Below, one piece after another: positions 7,366 through 15,360 of a stretch of 19,333 nt of DNA. Source of the DNA: Desulfobacteraceae bacterium (GTDB lineage: Bacteria > Desulfobacterota > Desulfobacteria > Desulfobacterales > Desulfobacteraceae); assembly GCA_003354055.1 (NCBI GenBank), contig PIVQ01000066.1, positions 1-19,333 on the forward strand. The letters are read 5' to 3'. The notes under the pieces are model-generated. The model worked only from the letters and a program-made list of their open reading frames with translations. It searched no databases and was not told where the DNA came from. Both the position numbers and the translations under genes were made by a program. Position 1 is the stretch's first letter. Each line of letters opens with the position of its first letter.

Positions 7366-7815
7366 ATGCCTAAACGCATCACGCTCAAGAACAGGGAACA
7401 ACTGGAAGAAGAGATACTGTACCGTCTCTGGCAGAGACAGGATCCACGCTTTCTGCTGAGAATGCATGTTGTGCTGCTGGCCGCAAGCGGTATCAAGGTC
7501 AGCAGGCTTTCAAAAATCTACCGGCTCAATGCCACAACCATCCAGCGATGGCTTCACAGGGCTGACCAATACGGAGTTAAAGGATTGAAGGACCGGACCG
7601 GCAGCGGCCGCAGGCCGTCCTTAACCCGGGAAGAGGAACACCAGGTGGCCTTAGATCTGAAAAATGCCCCAAGGCAGGTGGGATTCAGACAACACAGCTG
7701 GTCCGGCAGACTTTTGTCAAGGCACCTTAAAACCTGCTACCAGGTCGATCTCAAGGAACGGCAGTGCCAGAACCTGATAAGACGCCTGGCTGGGACAGAT
7801 ACTGATATCGGATAA
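7366..7815 (+). CDS. Stand-alone IS630-type helix-turn-helix protein, 149 aa (no DDE domain)
   Basis: The start is firm: AAAGGAGGT lies 6 nt before ATG 7366. Residues about 25-70 form a helix-turn-helix (LLAASGIKVSRLSKIYRLNATTIQRWLHR), followed by GLKDRTGSGRRPSLTREEE, the linker typical of IS630/Tc1-type transposases and related regulators. A second winged-helix-like half (about 85-140) contains GFRQHSWSGRLLSRHL. A TAA follows at 7813 and no DDE catalytic domain is found downstream in any frame I can follow. It is therefore either the first ORF of a truncated IS630 element or a domesticated DNA-binding protein. The strong ribosome-binding site and its place between a sigma-54 activator and a sigma-54-type promoter favour a regulator. 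It is divergent from the giant-protein block. Confidence 0.85.
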   Translation: MPKRITLKNREQLEEEILYRLWQRQDPRFLLRMHVVLLAASGIKVSRLSKIYRLNATTIQRWLHRADQYGVKGLKDRTGSGRRPSLTREEEHQVALDLKNAPRQVGFRQHSWSGRLLSRHLKTCYQVDLKERQCQNLIRRLAGTDTDIG

Positions 7816-7865
7816 TTTTTTTTTGAAGACTGCAGGCATTGTTGCGGATTTCAGGATAATGGGCA

Positions 7866-7923
7866 CGGCCGGAAAATCATTTCCTGAGAAAAACGGTTGA
7901 AACCGGCCGGCACCCTCTTTTTT
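7866..7923 (+). terminator. Stem with T-run after the helix-turn-helix gene
   Basis: CGGCCGG (7866-7872) pairs with CCGGCCG (7903-7909) across a 30-nt loop, and TTTTTT follows at 7918-7923. The T-run suits termination of the plus-strand helix-turn-helix transcript, where it meets the convergent activator gene, whose stop is at 7923. The long loop weakens the call. The left arm is also part of a near-repeat of the dyad at 7321. Confidence 0.4.
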
Positions 7924-8975
7924 CAGGACGAATGCGTCCGGCTTTTTTCTGAATCAGAGAAAAGTTTTCGTTCAACTACTTTGCGGTGTACGCCGAGCAG
8001 CCGCCCGGCAGCTGTCTTGTTCCCCCCGCATTTATCCAGAGCCCGGCGGATCATGGTCTCCTGCAGGGTGTTGAGGCTCTTTTCAAGATTCAGATTGAAA
8101 ATATCCTCCACAATTCTGTCCAGCCTGTCACTTTCAGCATTAGAATGGTCAGGGATAAACCTGCGGACGGTTTCTTCGGTCACCGGATTATCATCACTCA
8201 AAATCGCAATACGGTCGATAGTATTTCTCAACTGGCGGATATTACCGGGCCAGTCTGTCCCGGCAAGGGCATCCAGTGCCTTGGATGTAAAACGCAGTTC
8301 GCGATCCTGGTTCCTGGCCATGTAGAAAACCAGCTCGGGGATATCTGTACTGCGTGACGCCAGCCCCGGTACCTGAAGGATAAGGACCCCGATTCGATAA
8401 TAAAGGTCTTCGCGAAATCGGTCGGTTTTTACCATTTCCTTTAAATCCCTGTTGGTCGCCGCCACAATCCTGCCTTTAAAAACCTGTTGTTTTGCCGAAC
8501 CAATGGGGGAAAATCTGCGGGTCTCAAATACCCGCAGCAGCCGGGTCTGCTGTGTCAGGGGCAGTTCTCCGATTTCATCCAGAAACAAGGTGCCCTCCTG
8601 AACCAATCCCAGGTATCCGTCCGTGGTTTGGACCGCACCGGTAAAGGCGCCGCGTTCATGGCCGAAAAGTTCCGATTCGATCAGGGTTTCGGGAATCGCA
8701 CCGCAGTTGACCGGGATAAATGCTGCATCTTTTCTGGGCCCTAGTGCATGAATCCGGACTGCCACCATTTCCTTGCCAGACCCTGTGGGGCCGGTGATCA
8801 GCACCGGACGGTCAGACCTTGCCACCCGCCTGACATCCTTGGCCAGCTGCAGCATTGCAGGGCATTTTCCCCAGGGCATATCTCCGGTATTGCCCGCAGA
8901 TGAAGAAATCCTTGCAGCAAGTACTGCATTTTCCCTTGATGCTCCCATAAAAGCCGCCGTATGCCTCTGGAACAA
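7923..8975 (-). CDS. Sigma-54-dependent transcriptional activator, AAA+ and Fis-type HTH, 350 aa, no sensor domain
   Basis: Such proteins hydrolyse ATP to open sigma-54 promoters. Seen here: Walker A GPTGSGKE (62-69), the sigma-54-contacting GAFTGA loop (109-114), Walker B LFLDEIGE (130-137), arginine-finger region FREDLYYRIGV (187-197), sensor II WPGNIRQLRN (242-251), and a C-terminal Fis-like helix-turn-helix (about 313-337, CGGNKTAAGRLLGVHRKVVERKL). The 40 residues before the AAA+ core are too few for a receiver, PAS or GAF domain, so its input is unclear: it may be controlled by its amount or by a partner. The start is doubtful. TTG 8975 follows an in-frame TAA and a T8 run, an internal ATG lies at 8948, and neither has a good ribosome-binding site. 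It is convergent with the helix-turn-helix gene and is the natural candidate activator of the promoter at 7175-7190. Confidence 0.9.
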   Translation of the reverse strand: MFQRHTAAFMGASRENAVLAARISSSAGNTGDMPWGKCPAMLQLAKDVRRVARSDRPVLITGPTGSGKEMVAVRIHALGPRKDAAFIPVNCGAIPETLIESELFGHERGAFTGAVQTTDGYLGLVQEGTLFLDEIGELPLTQQTRLLRVFETRRFSPIGSAKQQVFKGRIVAATNRDLKEMVKTDRFREDLYYRIGVLILQVPGLASRSTDIPELVFYMARNQDRELRFTSKALDALAGTDWPGNIRQLRNTIDRIAILSDDNPVTEETVRRFIPDHSNAESDRLDRIVEDIFNLNLEKSLNTLQETMIRRALDKCGGNKTAAGRLLGVHRKVVERKLFSDSEKSRTHSS

Positions 8976-9204
8976 AAAAAATTAAGTAAGTCGGGGATGA
9001 AACCTGATCTGGCGTCCCCAAAAGGCAGATGCATCACCAGATCCCCGCGTATCGACACCGGGCAACAAGAAGATAAGAAAAGAGACGCCCGGTTCCTTTC
9101 TTGCTACCAGGCAGCCCCGGCCCTGTCAAGGTAAAACTATACAGGGACAGTTTGGCGTCCATGCGGTCTATTGAATGTTATGGGGGGATACTCAGGAGGC
9201 CTGT

Positions 9205-9240
9205 ATGACCTTAATCCGGTTAATAGACTGTTCTCGCTGA
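9205..9240 (+). CDS. Putative 11-residue leader ORF before the MFS gene
   Basis: A perfect AGGAGG (9194-9199) lies 5 nt before ATG 9205. The frame reads MTLIRLIDCSRC-like residues and ends in TGA (9238-9240), which overlaps ATG 9240-9242 of the transporter frame as TGATG. The arrangement looks like a translationally coupled leader peptide. It could also be the old start of the transporter, separated from its body by a frameshift. Confidence 0.4.
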   Translation: MTLIRLIDCSR

Positions 9241-10640
9241 TGTCTACCGAAGGTCCGGATGGGATGTCCGGCCCGGGCAATCGTTTTTTAAATCTGTACC
9301 GCTGTAAAAATATCTATTCTGTACCTATTATCTTTGTTTTACCGGTGCTATTCATATTATCAGGCCATAATGTTCCAATCGTTTATCAGTTCTCAAACAG
9401 GAATAGCATCTTGATAACACAAGTCAAAAGAGCCCCTTTCTTTTACGGATATACAATTATCATTGCCGGTTTTTTTATACAGGCAGTGGTTTGGGGTGTC
9501 AGCAACAGTTTTGGTGTTTTTTTTGATCCGTTAATCAAGGAATTCGGCTGGTCAAGAGCTACAATTTCAGGCGCTGCCTCGCTGGGCTTTCTTGTTCATG
9601 GATCTACCAGTATTCTTTTGGGGAACCTCAATGACAGATTCGGTCCCCGTTTTATCATGTCCGCCTGCGGCTTGTTCATAGGTCTTGGCTTCTGGCTCAT
9701 GGCCACCCTGAATTCCGTCTGGCAACTGTATCTGTTTTACGGCCTTATAGCCTGTGTAGGCCTCGGCGGCATAGATGTGATTCCCCTGTCAACCGTGTCC
9801 AGGTGGTTTCAAAAAAAACGCGGCATGATGAGCGGTATCATAAAAGTCGGAACAGGGGTGGGGATGTTCGCCATGCCGTTTTTCATCAACTGGCTTATAA
9901 AAACCTATGGGTGGCGGCATTCTTTTGTGGTACTGGCATTCCTCATTATCATTTCAGTCTTGTTCCTGGCCCAGTTTTTAGTGCGTGATCCCTCCCAGAA
10001 AGGCCAGTTTATTGACAATGGAACCACTCATGTATCAAAAATGGAGAATGGCGCAGAAGACGGGCTGACAACTAAGGAGGCCTTTAGAACCAGACAACTA
10101 TGGATGATCTGTGCGGTCTATTTCGTGATTTTGTTCTGCACTTACACAATACTGATGCATATCGTCCAGCATGCCATTGATCTTGGCATATCCCGGGGTG
10201 TCGCTGCCAGCATTTTATCCGCTGTCGGCGGCGTGAGTATTATCGGCAGATTTTTGATGGGCGGGGCCGGCGACAAAATTGGTGAAAGAAACGCATTATT
10301 GATCTGCCTTCTGTGTCTTTTACTGTCTCTTTGCTGGCTGCAATCCGTATCAAGTTTGTGGATGTTTTACCTGTTTGCCGCGATCTACGGATTTGCTCAC
10401 GGCGGATTTTTCGCCCTGGTATCCCCTCTGATCGCTAAATTTTTCGGGACAAAATCCCACGGACTTCTCTTTGGGATCGTTATATTCAGCAGTACAATCG
10501 GGGGGGCTATCGGCCCGTTTCTGGCAGGTTATATTTTTGATGTGACCGCAAGCTATAAAATTATTTTCTGGATTCTGGCGGCTTTATGTACCGCAGCCAT
10601 TGTGCTGACAACTGCACTCAAGCCACCCGTCAAAAGTTAA
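9240..10640 (+). CDS. MFS transporter, OFA/monocarboxylate-type, about 466 aa
   Basis: The core begins at FFYGYTIIIAGFFIQAVVWG and shows about 12 hydrophobic helices, a cytoplasmic GNLNDRFGPR (the MFS signature loop after helix 2), a Pro/Gly-rich helix 4-5, a hydrophilic central loop, and a second-half GGAGDKIGERN loop. This matches the oxalate/formate-antiporter and monocarboxylate groups, usually about 400-430 residues. The start is uncertain. TTG 9171 has no ribosome-binding site; ATG 9240 overlaps the stop of a leader ORF (chosen); TTG 9411, preceded by CAGGA, would give 409 residues, closest to family length. The roughly 57 extra N-terminal residues contain another hydrophobic stretch. 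The substrate is probably a small organic acid, but this cannot be read from sequence. It is convergent with the OmpA gene. Confidence 0.87.
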   Translation: MSTEGPDGMSGPGNRFLNLYRCKNIYSVPIIFVLPVLFILSGHNVPIVYQFSNRNSILITQVKRAPFFYGYTIIIAGFFIQAVVWGVSNSFGVFFDPLIKEFGWSRATISGAASLGFLVHGSTSILLGNLNDRFGPRFIMSACGLFIGLGFWLMATLNSVWQLYLFYGLIACVGLGGIDVIPLSTVSRWFQKKRGMMSGIIKVGTGVGMFAMPFFINWLIKTYGWRHSFVVLAFLIIISVLFLAQFLVRDPSQKGQFIDNGTTHVSKMENGAEDGLTTKEAFRTRQLWMICAVYFVILFCTYTILMHIVQHAIDLGISRGVAASILSAVGGVSIIGRFLMGGAGDKIGERNALLICLLCLLLSLCWLQSVSSLWMFYLFAAIYGFAHGGFFALVSPLIAKFFGTKSHGLLFGIVIFSSTIGGAIGPFLAGYIFDVTASYKIIFWILAALCTAAIVLTTALKPPVKS

Positions 10641-10668
10641 CAGGGGCGGTTTCACCGCCGGTTCCTGT
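10640..10668. terminator. Hairpin in the gap between convergent genes
   Basis: ACAGG-GGCGGT (10640-10650) pairs with ACCGCC and CCTGT (10654-10668), with a TTC loop and a small bulge, filling the 27-nt gap between the MFS and OmpA stop codons. It probably serves both strands, although neither side has a strong T-run. Confidence 0.45.
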
Positions 10669-11291
10669 CAGTACAACTCCACCACCACCCGTCTGTTTCG
10701 GGGTTCCTCGGTATTGTCCAGGGTGGGGACCCGGAGGCCGTGTTCCCCGTAGGCCCGAATTTCAAGTTCCTTGAATCGGATTTGCGGGCTGGTCAGCAGA
10801 TTGGCGATCTTGTTGCTGCGTCCGGCTGACAGGGTCATGTTGGCGGCTGCCGATCCCACGGTATCTGTGTACCCCAGTATCCGCACGCCAAGTGGGGGAT
10901 CTGATTCCAGCCGGGAGATAATTTCCCGGAGAACCTTGTCAGACCCCGGGACAAGATCAAGGGTTCTGAATTCAAAGAAAACCGTAAATCTGTTTTTAAT
11001 CGGTGGCAGGGGAGGTTGTGGGGCTGGTAAGGGTTTTTCCAACTCATTGCTGAACAGGTTTTCGTATTCTAGGTTGAGCTGATACGGATTAGCCTTTTGA
11101 ACCGTTATTCCTCCCGGGCTGACAAAGGCATAGGGTTTATCAAGGACAATCTCGCCTTTATCCGTTGTTATGGACACTGCGCCTGTTTCCTGGTTGTCCT
11201 GGGGCAGTAAAATGACCTTTGCACCTTTTGGTTTCGGGGCACAGGAAACGAGCAGCACCAGGCAAAGAAATAGAAAAAAATATCGAATCAT
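10668..11291 (-). CDS. OmpA-family outer-membrane lipoprotein, 207 aa
   Basis: The N-terminus has a hydrophobic signal ending in the lipobox LVSC (14-17), so Cys17 is lipidated. No Asp follows it (Ala18), consistent with outer-membrane sorting. Residues 18-95 hold a short beta-like region and a Pro-rich linker (LPAPQPPLPP). Residues about 100-207 are an OmpA C-terminal peptidoglycan-binding domain: FTVFFEFRTLDLVPGSD, then RILGYTDTVGSAAANMTLSAGRSNKIA and EIRAYGEHG...NRRVVVEL, with the Asp and Arg of the usual 'GYTD...R' diaminopimelate-binding set. AGGTG lies 5 nt before ATG 11291. It follows the FecR-domain gene by 18 nt and is surely co-transcribed with it. The likely role is an envelope anchor or part of a signalling assembly with that partner. 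Confidence 0.9.
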   Translation of the reverse strand: MIRYFFLFLCLVLLVSCAPKPKGAKVILLPQDNQETGAVSITTDKGEIVLDKPYAFVSPGGITVQKANPYQLNLEYENLFSNELEKPLPAPQPPLPPIKNRFTVFFEFRTLDLVPGSDKVLREIISRLESDPPLGVRILGYTDTVGSAAANMTLSAGRSNKIANLLTSPQIRFKELEIRAYGEHGLRVPTLDNTEEPRNRRVVVELY

Positions 11292-11309
11292 GGTTTCACC
11301 TGCTTTGAA

Positions 11310-11750
11310 CTATTGAAGATCAACTATAAACCGGGTTCCCCTTATGCCCACAGTGGCTCTGGGGGTGTTCAGCCGAACCGATTTCGGGGACAGTTTCCCT
11401 ATTTTTCCGGAATTATATACCAGGGATCCTTTTTCCATGAAGAAATTAAAAAAATAGGCATCATCCCTGGGTTCAAAAATATAGGTTTCGATTTTAAATT
11501 CAGACTCCGGCCCCAGGGTGATAACGGTTCCGTCTTTGAACAGCAGTCCGGCAAATCCGGTTTTTCCCGTTGTCACGACATCCTGATTCATCAGGGGCAC
11601 GGACGGACTTGCATGATATACAGTCCCATCTCTTATGATTTCCACCTTTCCGGAAACGGCTTTAATGATTCCGACAGTATCATATTGGGCAGCACCGGGG
11701 CTGGACCATAATATTGGGAGAATTAAAGCGAGAAAGAGAGCGTGTTTCAC
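11310..11750 (-). CDS. FecR-domain periplasmic protein, 146 aa
   Basis: A 21-residue signal peptide (ends near SSPGAAQ) precedes a compact FecR-type domain: VGIIKAVSGKVEIIRDG, the NQDVVTTGKTGFAGLLFKDGTVITLGPES core and the closing VRLNTPRATVGIRGTRFIVD, the classic 'TP.A.VGIRGT.F' motif. There is no N-terminal membrane anchor or anti-sigma part, so it is the stand-alone periplasmic form rather than an iron-uptake FecR. GTG 11750 is the start, with AAGGA 8 nt before it. It leads a two-gene operon with the OmpA lipoprotein. Stand-alone FecR/OmpA pairs are often near adenylate-cyclase/CHASE2 sensors, but none is in this window, so the role is unknown beyond envelope location. Confidence 0.9.
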   Translation of the reverse strand: MKHALFLALILPILWSSPGAAQYDTVGIIKAVSGKVEIIRDGTVYHASPSVPLMNQDVVTTGKTGFAGLLFKDGTVITLGPESEFKIETYIFEPRDDAYFFNFFMEKGSLVYNSGKIGKLSPKSVRLNTPRATVGIRGTRFIVDLQ

Positions 11751-11789
11751 TGAACCATCCTTTATCTTACCATCCTTTATATGCCGAAG

Positions 11790-11818
11790 AGTATAGAGAA
11801 CCCCTGCCGGGGTGTCAA
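11790..11818 (-). promoter_or_regulatory. Near-consensus sigma-70 promoter of the FecR/OmpA operon
   Basis: On the minus strand TTGACA (11818-11813), a 17-nt spacer and TATACT (11795-11790) differ from consensus by one base. The start point would be near 11783, giving a leader of about 33 nt before GTG 11750 that contains the AAGGA ribosome-binding site. Strong housekeeping expression is expected. Confidence 0.75.
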
Positions 11819-11953
11819 GGATCGTCCCGGCTGCTGCACCTTATTAATAATTTGGGTTTTTTTGCAGCTTCCCCGGAACTTGGCACTGGGCTCGTATCAT
11901 TGAAATATTGAATTTTGCCCTTGTTGCATTATTTTTGTGATTTATAAGCCGTC

Positions 11954-12115
11954 ATGAAAACAAATGTTGCTCTCAAATGTTCAGACTGCGGGTCACTAAA
12001 CACGACTGTTTTCAAACTTTATCAAACGGTACACAATGGAACCAGGAAATTGCATCTGTGTAAAACCCATAACACGGCCATGGAAAATATCTTGTCGATG
12101 CAAAAATCGGTTTAA
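11954..12115 (+). pseudogene. 53-residue zinc-ribbon ORF, possible transposase N-terminal remnant
   Basis: ATG 11954 to TAA 12115 encodes a small protein with CSDCG near residue 9, a basic beta-hairpin-like middle (YQTVHNGTRKLHL) and CKTH near residue 36, that is C-x2-C...C-x2-H, a zinc-ribbon layout. The pattern, including the following NTAMENILSM, recalls the N-terminal zinc ribbon of IS1-like transposases, whose catalytic domain is absent here. No ribosome-binding site is visible. It is either a decayed insertion-sequence fragment or a real small DNA/RNA-binding protein. The rest of the 445-nt gap (11751-12195) holds only the promoter described above. Confidence 0.45.
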
Positions 12116-12195
12116 GATCAGAGTCATGTAACAGACACCTGGGTTCATAGTTCATAGCTGAGTGTCAGAATGATTGGAGCCCAGTGCCCCGGCCA

Positions 12196-14253
12196 TTAAA
12201 TCTGGAATTTTTCTGTCATGGTTCCCAACCGAACCATCACATCATTGAGAACCTTTGCCTTTTGCTTAAGATCTGTAGAAAATGCAGAGATCTGCTGGGA
12301 TGCCTCCAGAACCCCTGAAATTTCCTGGGCCACCTGGCTGGACATGGCTGAACTCTGGGACACATTCTCATTGACCTCCTGGATCCCCTGGGAGACCTGG
12401 CTGATATTCTCGGCAATCTCCACGGTGGTAGCGGACTGAATGTCTATGGCTGCGGCAGCCTCGTTCACAAAGGTATTAATCTCATGGATAATGGCTGAAA
12501 TATCCTGAATCTCGGTAACTGCCCCTTTGATCTGGGTTTGAATTTCCTTGATATTCCCGGCAATATCCTCTGTGGCTCCGGCAGTCTGACCGGCCAGGTC
12601 TTTGATCTCATTTGCCACAACCGCAAACCCCTTGCCAGCCTCACCAGCTCTGGCAGCCTCAATGGTGGCATTCAATGCCAGAAGATTGGTCTGGGAAGAA
12701 ATGTCATTGATGGTATCGGTGACCTTATCAATTTCTTCTGCGGCTTTACCCAGAGCCTTGACCCGCTCAGATGTTTGCTTGGCCTGTTCAACTGCCTTTT
12801 GGGTAATGTCCCGAGTGTGGGCGGAATTTTTGGCCACCTCCTCAATGCTGGCACGCATCTGGCCGGTCCCGGTGGAAACCGTTTCCACATTGGTACTGGC
12901 CTCTTCCATGGCTGCAGCCACAGAATCCATATTCACACTCATCTCCTCGGCGGCCGAGGCCACTGTGTTGACCTTTTCCACACTGATATCAGCCCCCTGG
13001 CTCATCTCATCAGAAATCTGGTTCAGATCTCCCGAGGCAGTACTCAGGGTTTCCACACCAGAATTGAGTTCCCGGATCATCTGGCCCAATTCAGCCGTCA
13101 TATCATTCATGGCATCCACTGTATCGTGGATGGCATCCTTGGCATCATAGGTAAAACTATATCTGAAATTCCCATGGGCCACCTCCTTTGCCATGGTGGC
13201 CATACCGTTCATATTATTCATGAGCTGCCGGTTCATCACCCCGATGATTAAAGCGCCGATAACAAGGGCAATGGCTCCGCTCACACCCACACTGCCCAGA
13301 ATTTGTTTGTTGATGCCGGCCATGAGTTCTGCCTCGGATACGGCAACCGTGAGATACAGATCCCAGGATTTAAAGTAATTAACATACCCGTAAAAAAGGT
13401 TCCCCCCGTGTTCATAGGAAATAAAGCCTGTCTTGGTTGTCAGAAGGGTTTGGCCGCCGGAAAATTCCTTTACATTTATCTTGGTATAGGCTGTGTCCGG
13501 GTGGGTGAGAATTCTGCCGTCAGCATCATTAATAAAGGCATACCCATTGCCGCTGACGGTTATTTTTTTCACCAGATTCTCCAGATCCGGGGTCAGGATT
13601 TTTTTCTGGATGCCAAAGGCACCGACTATTTTTTCATCAATCGCATCTTTAAAGGGAGAAAGATGCAGCAGGGTTTTATCCCTTCCCCTGCCGCTTAACA
13701 CCTGAACGGAATCTCCGGCCATCACTGATTTATAGTGATCTGCAGATGAAGGATAATACCCGCCCACCAATCGTGATTCATCCTTGCCCTTGGCACTGGT
13801 GGATACCTTGATCAGCTTGTCATCAAATAATTGATAAAACATGATCTCAGAATCGCTGAACTGACCCACCTTATCCACAATTTTATATTCGCCGGTGACA
13901 AATTCAAGACCAAAAATCAGTTTGGGTATGGTCAGCTTGACCTTTTCCCGGGTCAGGATATCAAAGGACTCCATATCTGTGGTTCTGGCCTGGACCACCA
14001 TGGCATTTCCATTGCTTTTGCTCTCTGTTTCAAGCATTCCAAGATCAGAACCTAATTTTGCTTTTTGGAGGGTATACTGAACCTCAATGGTATTCAGCAG
14101 GACATCGGAAACGTTTTGAATACTTGCCTTGCCCTTGGCAAGAAAACTGCGTTTTGTCTGATAAAAATTAACAGATGCAATGATCAGAATGGTGAGAAGG
14201 ATAATTCCCAGGGAAGAAATATAGAGTTTTTTTCCAAACCCGATTTTAGCCAT
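12196..14253 (-). CDS. Methyl-accepting chemotaxis protein, Cache-HAMP-signalling, 685 aa
   Basis: ATG 14253 has AAGGAGGT just upstream and is preferred to the open frame at 14274. Layout: helix 1 at about 11-28; a large periplasmic Cache sensor (about 30-315) with two parts, the second containing [17 protein letters not shown] and [16 protein letters not shown]; helix 2 at about 317-340; HAMP at about 341-393; then a long heptad coiled coil. The conserved hairpin tip [20 protein letters not shown] and its continuation lies at about 515-553, which couples to CheA/CheW. Possible methylation Glu/Gln pairs (AAEEMS, AMEEAS) occur in the coil. There is no C-terminal CheR-tether pentapeptide. Cache sensors usually bind small organic acids, amino acids or similar ligands; the ligand here is unknown. 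Single gene, no chemotaxis neighbours. Confidence 0.95.
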   Translation of the reverse strand: MAKIGFGKKLYISSLGIILLTILIIASVNFYQTKRSFLAKGKASIQNVSDVLLNTIEVQYTLQKAKLGSDLGMLETESKSNGNAMVVQARTTDMESFDILTREKVKLTIPKLIFGLEFVTGEYKIVDKVGQFSDSEIMFYQLFDDKLIKVSTSAKGKDESRLVGGYYPSSADHYKSVMAGDSVQVLSGRGRDKTLLHLSPFKDAIDEKIVGAFGIQKKILTPDLENLVKKITVSGNGYAFINDADGRILTHPDTAYTKINVKEFSGGQTLLTTKTGFISYEHGGNLFYGYVNYFKSWDLYLTVAVSEAELMAGINKQILGSVGVSGAIALVIGALIIGVMNRQLMNNMNGMATMAKEVAHGNFRYSFTYDAKDAIHDTVDAMNDMTAELGQMIRELNSGVETLSTASGDLNQISDEMSQGADISVEKVNTVASAAEEMSVNMDSVAAAMEEASTNVETVSTGTGQMRASIEEVAKNSAHTRDITQKAVEQAKQTSERVKALGKAAEEIDKVTDTINDISSQTNLLALNATIEAARAGEAGKGFAVVANEIKDLAGQTAGATEDIAGNIKEIQTQIKGAVTEIQDISAIIHEINTFVNEAAAAIDIQSATTVEIAENISQVSQGIQEVNENVSQSSAMSSQVAQEISGVLEASQQISAFSTDLKQKAKVLNDVMVRLGTMTEKFQI

Positions 14254-14303
14254 GTGACCTCCTTGAATTAGCAATTAGGCCAATACTGTGTCATTTTTTT
14301 CCC

Positions 14304-14347
14304 AGAGGCACAAGCTATTTCCCAGCTATAAAACAGCTTGTGCCTCT
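14304..14347. repeat. Perfect 13-bp inverted repeat upstream of the chemoreceptor gene
   Basis: AGAGGCACAAGCT (14304-14316) and AGCTTGTGCCTCT (14335-14347) are exact inverted copies around an 18-nt loop that contains a third AGCT. Neither side is followed by a T-run in the right direction, so it is a poor terminator. It lies 50-95 bp upstream of the chemoreceptor start and next to the hisF-like fragment, so it could be an operator, a leader stem or the end pair of a lost insertion. Confidence 0.55.
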
Positions 14348-14364
14348 AAAGTTTCATATCCTTG

Positions 14365-14484
14365 CTATTGCCTCACCTCAATCCCCTGATCAAACCCTGA
14401 GTTTGTTCCATCCTTATCAATGCAGTTGAGCAGGATTTCACCATCCCCAACCTCTTTAAGTTTGTTTTTCACCGCATCGGGCAT
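14365..14484 (-). pseudogene. hisF: hisF-like fragment, 39 codons
   Basis: Minus-strand ATG 14484 to TAG 14365 encodes a short peptide with KEVGDGEILLNCIDKDGTNSGFD spread over residues 10-32. That is the HisF (imidazole-glycerol-phosphate synthase cyclase) signature 'E.GAGEILL.SID.DGT..G.D', which includes the catalytic Asp-bearing strand. Only this piece of about 30 residues of a 250-residue enzyme is present, and the codons after it diverge to a stop. The ATG begins right after the TGA of the AraC-type gene. It is a broken remnant of hisF or of a HisF-like paralogue (such as WbuZ), not a working enzyme. Confidence 0.6.
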
Positions 14485-15312
14485 TCACCTGTTCTTGAAA
14501 TAACGTCCAGGTGTAATCCCCAGGGCTTTTTTGAACATCGCACTAAAGGCGCTTTGGGAGGAATAGCCAAGATCTTGAGCTATGTGGGAAATCGGCTGGT
14601 TATCGGCTATACGGCTGAGAGCTTCAAGCAATCTTGCCTGTTGGCGCCATTGGCCGAAAGTCATGTCTGTCTGTTTTTTGAAGTTGCGTGCCAGAGTTCG
14701 GGATGTTGTGGCTAAGCTATTTGCCCAATCCTCCAGCGTTGCTTTATCACTTGGGTGTTCCTTAAGGTAGTCGGCTATTTCCTGAACAGGGCCCTGATCC
14801 GGCACAGGCAGGTGTAAAGAGGCGACCGGGGAGGTTTTTAGACAATCCAGTATCAGCCGGCAGACACGTCCTTCCATACCGTTCGGATCATAAAGGGGAG
14901 GGAAGGTGACGGCTTCGGCAATCAATTCACGCATCAAAGGTGCAATCGCCATGACCTGGCAGCAGGTCGGTAACCCGTCAATGACACGGGGGGCGAAATA
15001 AACATTGCGCAGGGTGACTGTATGAATAACTTTTATGCTGTGAATCGTCCCGGGTGGTATCCAGACGGCCCGTTGCGGCGGGATGACCCAGATGGAACCT
15101 TCGGCCATGACCTGCATGACGCCGCTGGAAGCATAAAGAAGCTGTCCCCAGTCGTGCGAATGAGGGGGGGCTTCCACTCCTTTCCGGCGCACGCCCTGCC
15201 TGAGCGTCATGTCACGCGGAATATCTTCCAGCCGTTTGATCTCTACGCCGTCATCCGCTTTAAATGGTGTGAAGGTGGCAACGAGTGTCTTATTTAAGCT
15301 ATTTTTTGTCAT
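14485..15312 (-). CDS. AraC-family regulator, cupin sensor, NimR-like, 275 aa
   Basis: The N-terminal half is a cupin: APPHSHDWGQLLYASSGVMQV at about 48-68, then SIWVIPPQRAVWIPPGTIHSI, the pattern of the NimR/YeaM group. The C-terminal half (about 185-272) has two helix-turn-helices: ATLEDWANSLATTSRTLARNFKKQTDMTFGQW, then ISHIAQDLGYSSQSAFSAMFKKALGITPGRYF, the standard AraC second repeat. The length suits the group. It is divergent from an MFS transporter with an 89-bp shared upstream region carrying repeated GTTAACC boxes, so it very likely controls that gene, as NimR controls its neighbour exporter NimT. The ligand is unknown. Confidence 0.92.
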   Translation of the reverse strand: MTKNSLNKTLVATFTPFKADDGVEIKRLEDIPRDMTLRQGVRRKGVEAPPHSHDWGQLLYASSGVMQVMAEGSIWVIPPQRAVWIPPGTIHSIKVIHTVTLRNVYFAPRVIDGLPTCCQVMAIAPLMRELIAEAVTFPPLYDPNGMEGRVCRLILDCLKTSPVASLHLPVPDQGPVQEIADYLKEHPSDKATLEDWANSLATTSRTLARNFKKQTDMTFGQWRQQARLLEALSRIADNQPISHIAQDLGYSSQSAFSAMFKKALGITPGRYFKNR

Positions 15313-15360
15313 ATGCGTGTATATACGACATTTTTAATTTAATTTAAAGTGTGGGTGTTT

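Noticed and set aside
11876..11900. TTGGCACTGGGCTCG as a plus-strand sigma-54 promoter
   Set aside because: The -24 half fits but no TTGC follows at the required 12-bp spacing.
12538..13251. Long plus-strand ORF (237 codons) inside the chemoreceptor gene
   Set aside because: His/Gly/Ile-rich product with no family features; it is the antisense shadow of the chemoreceptor coiled coil.
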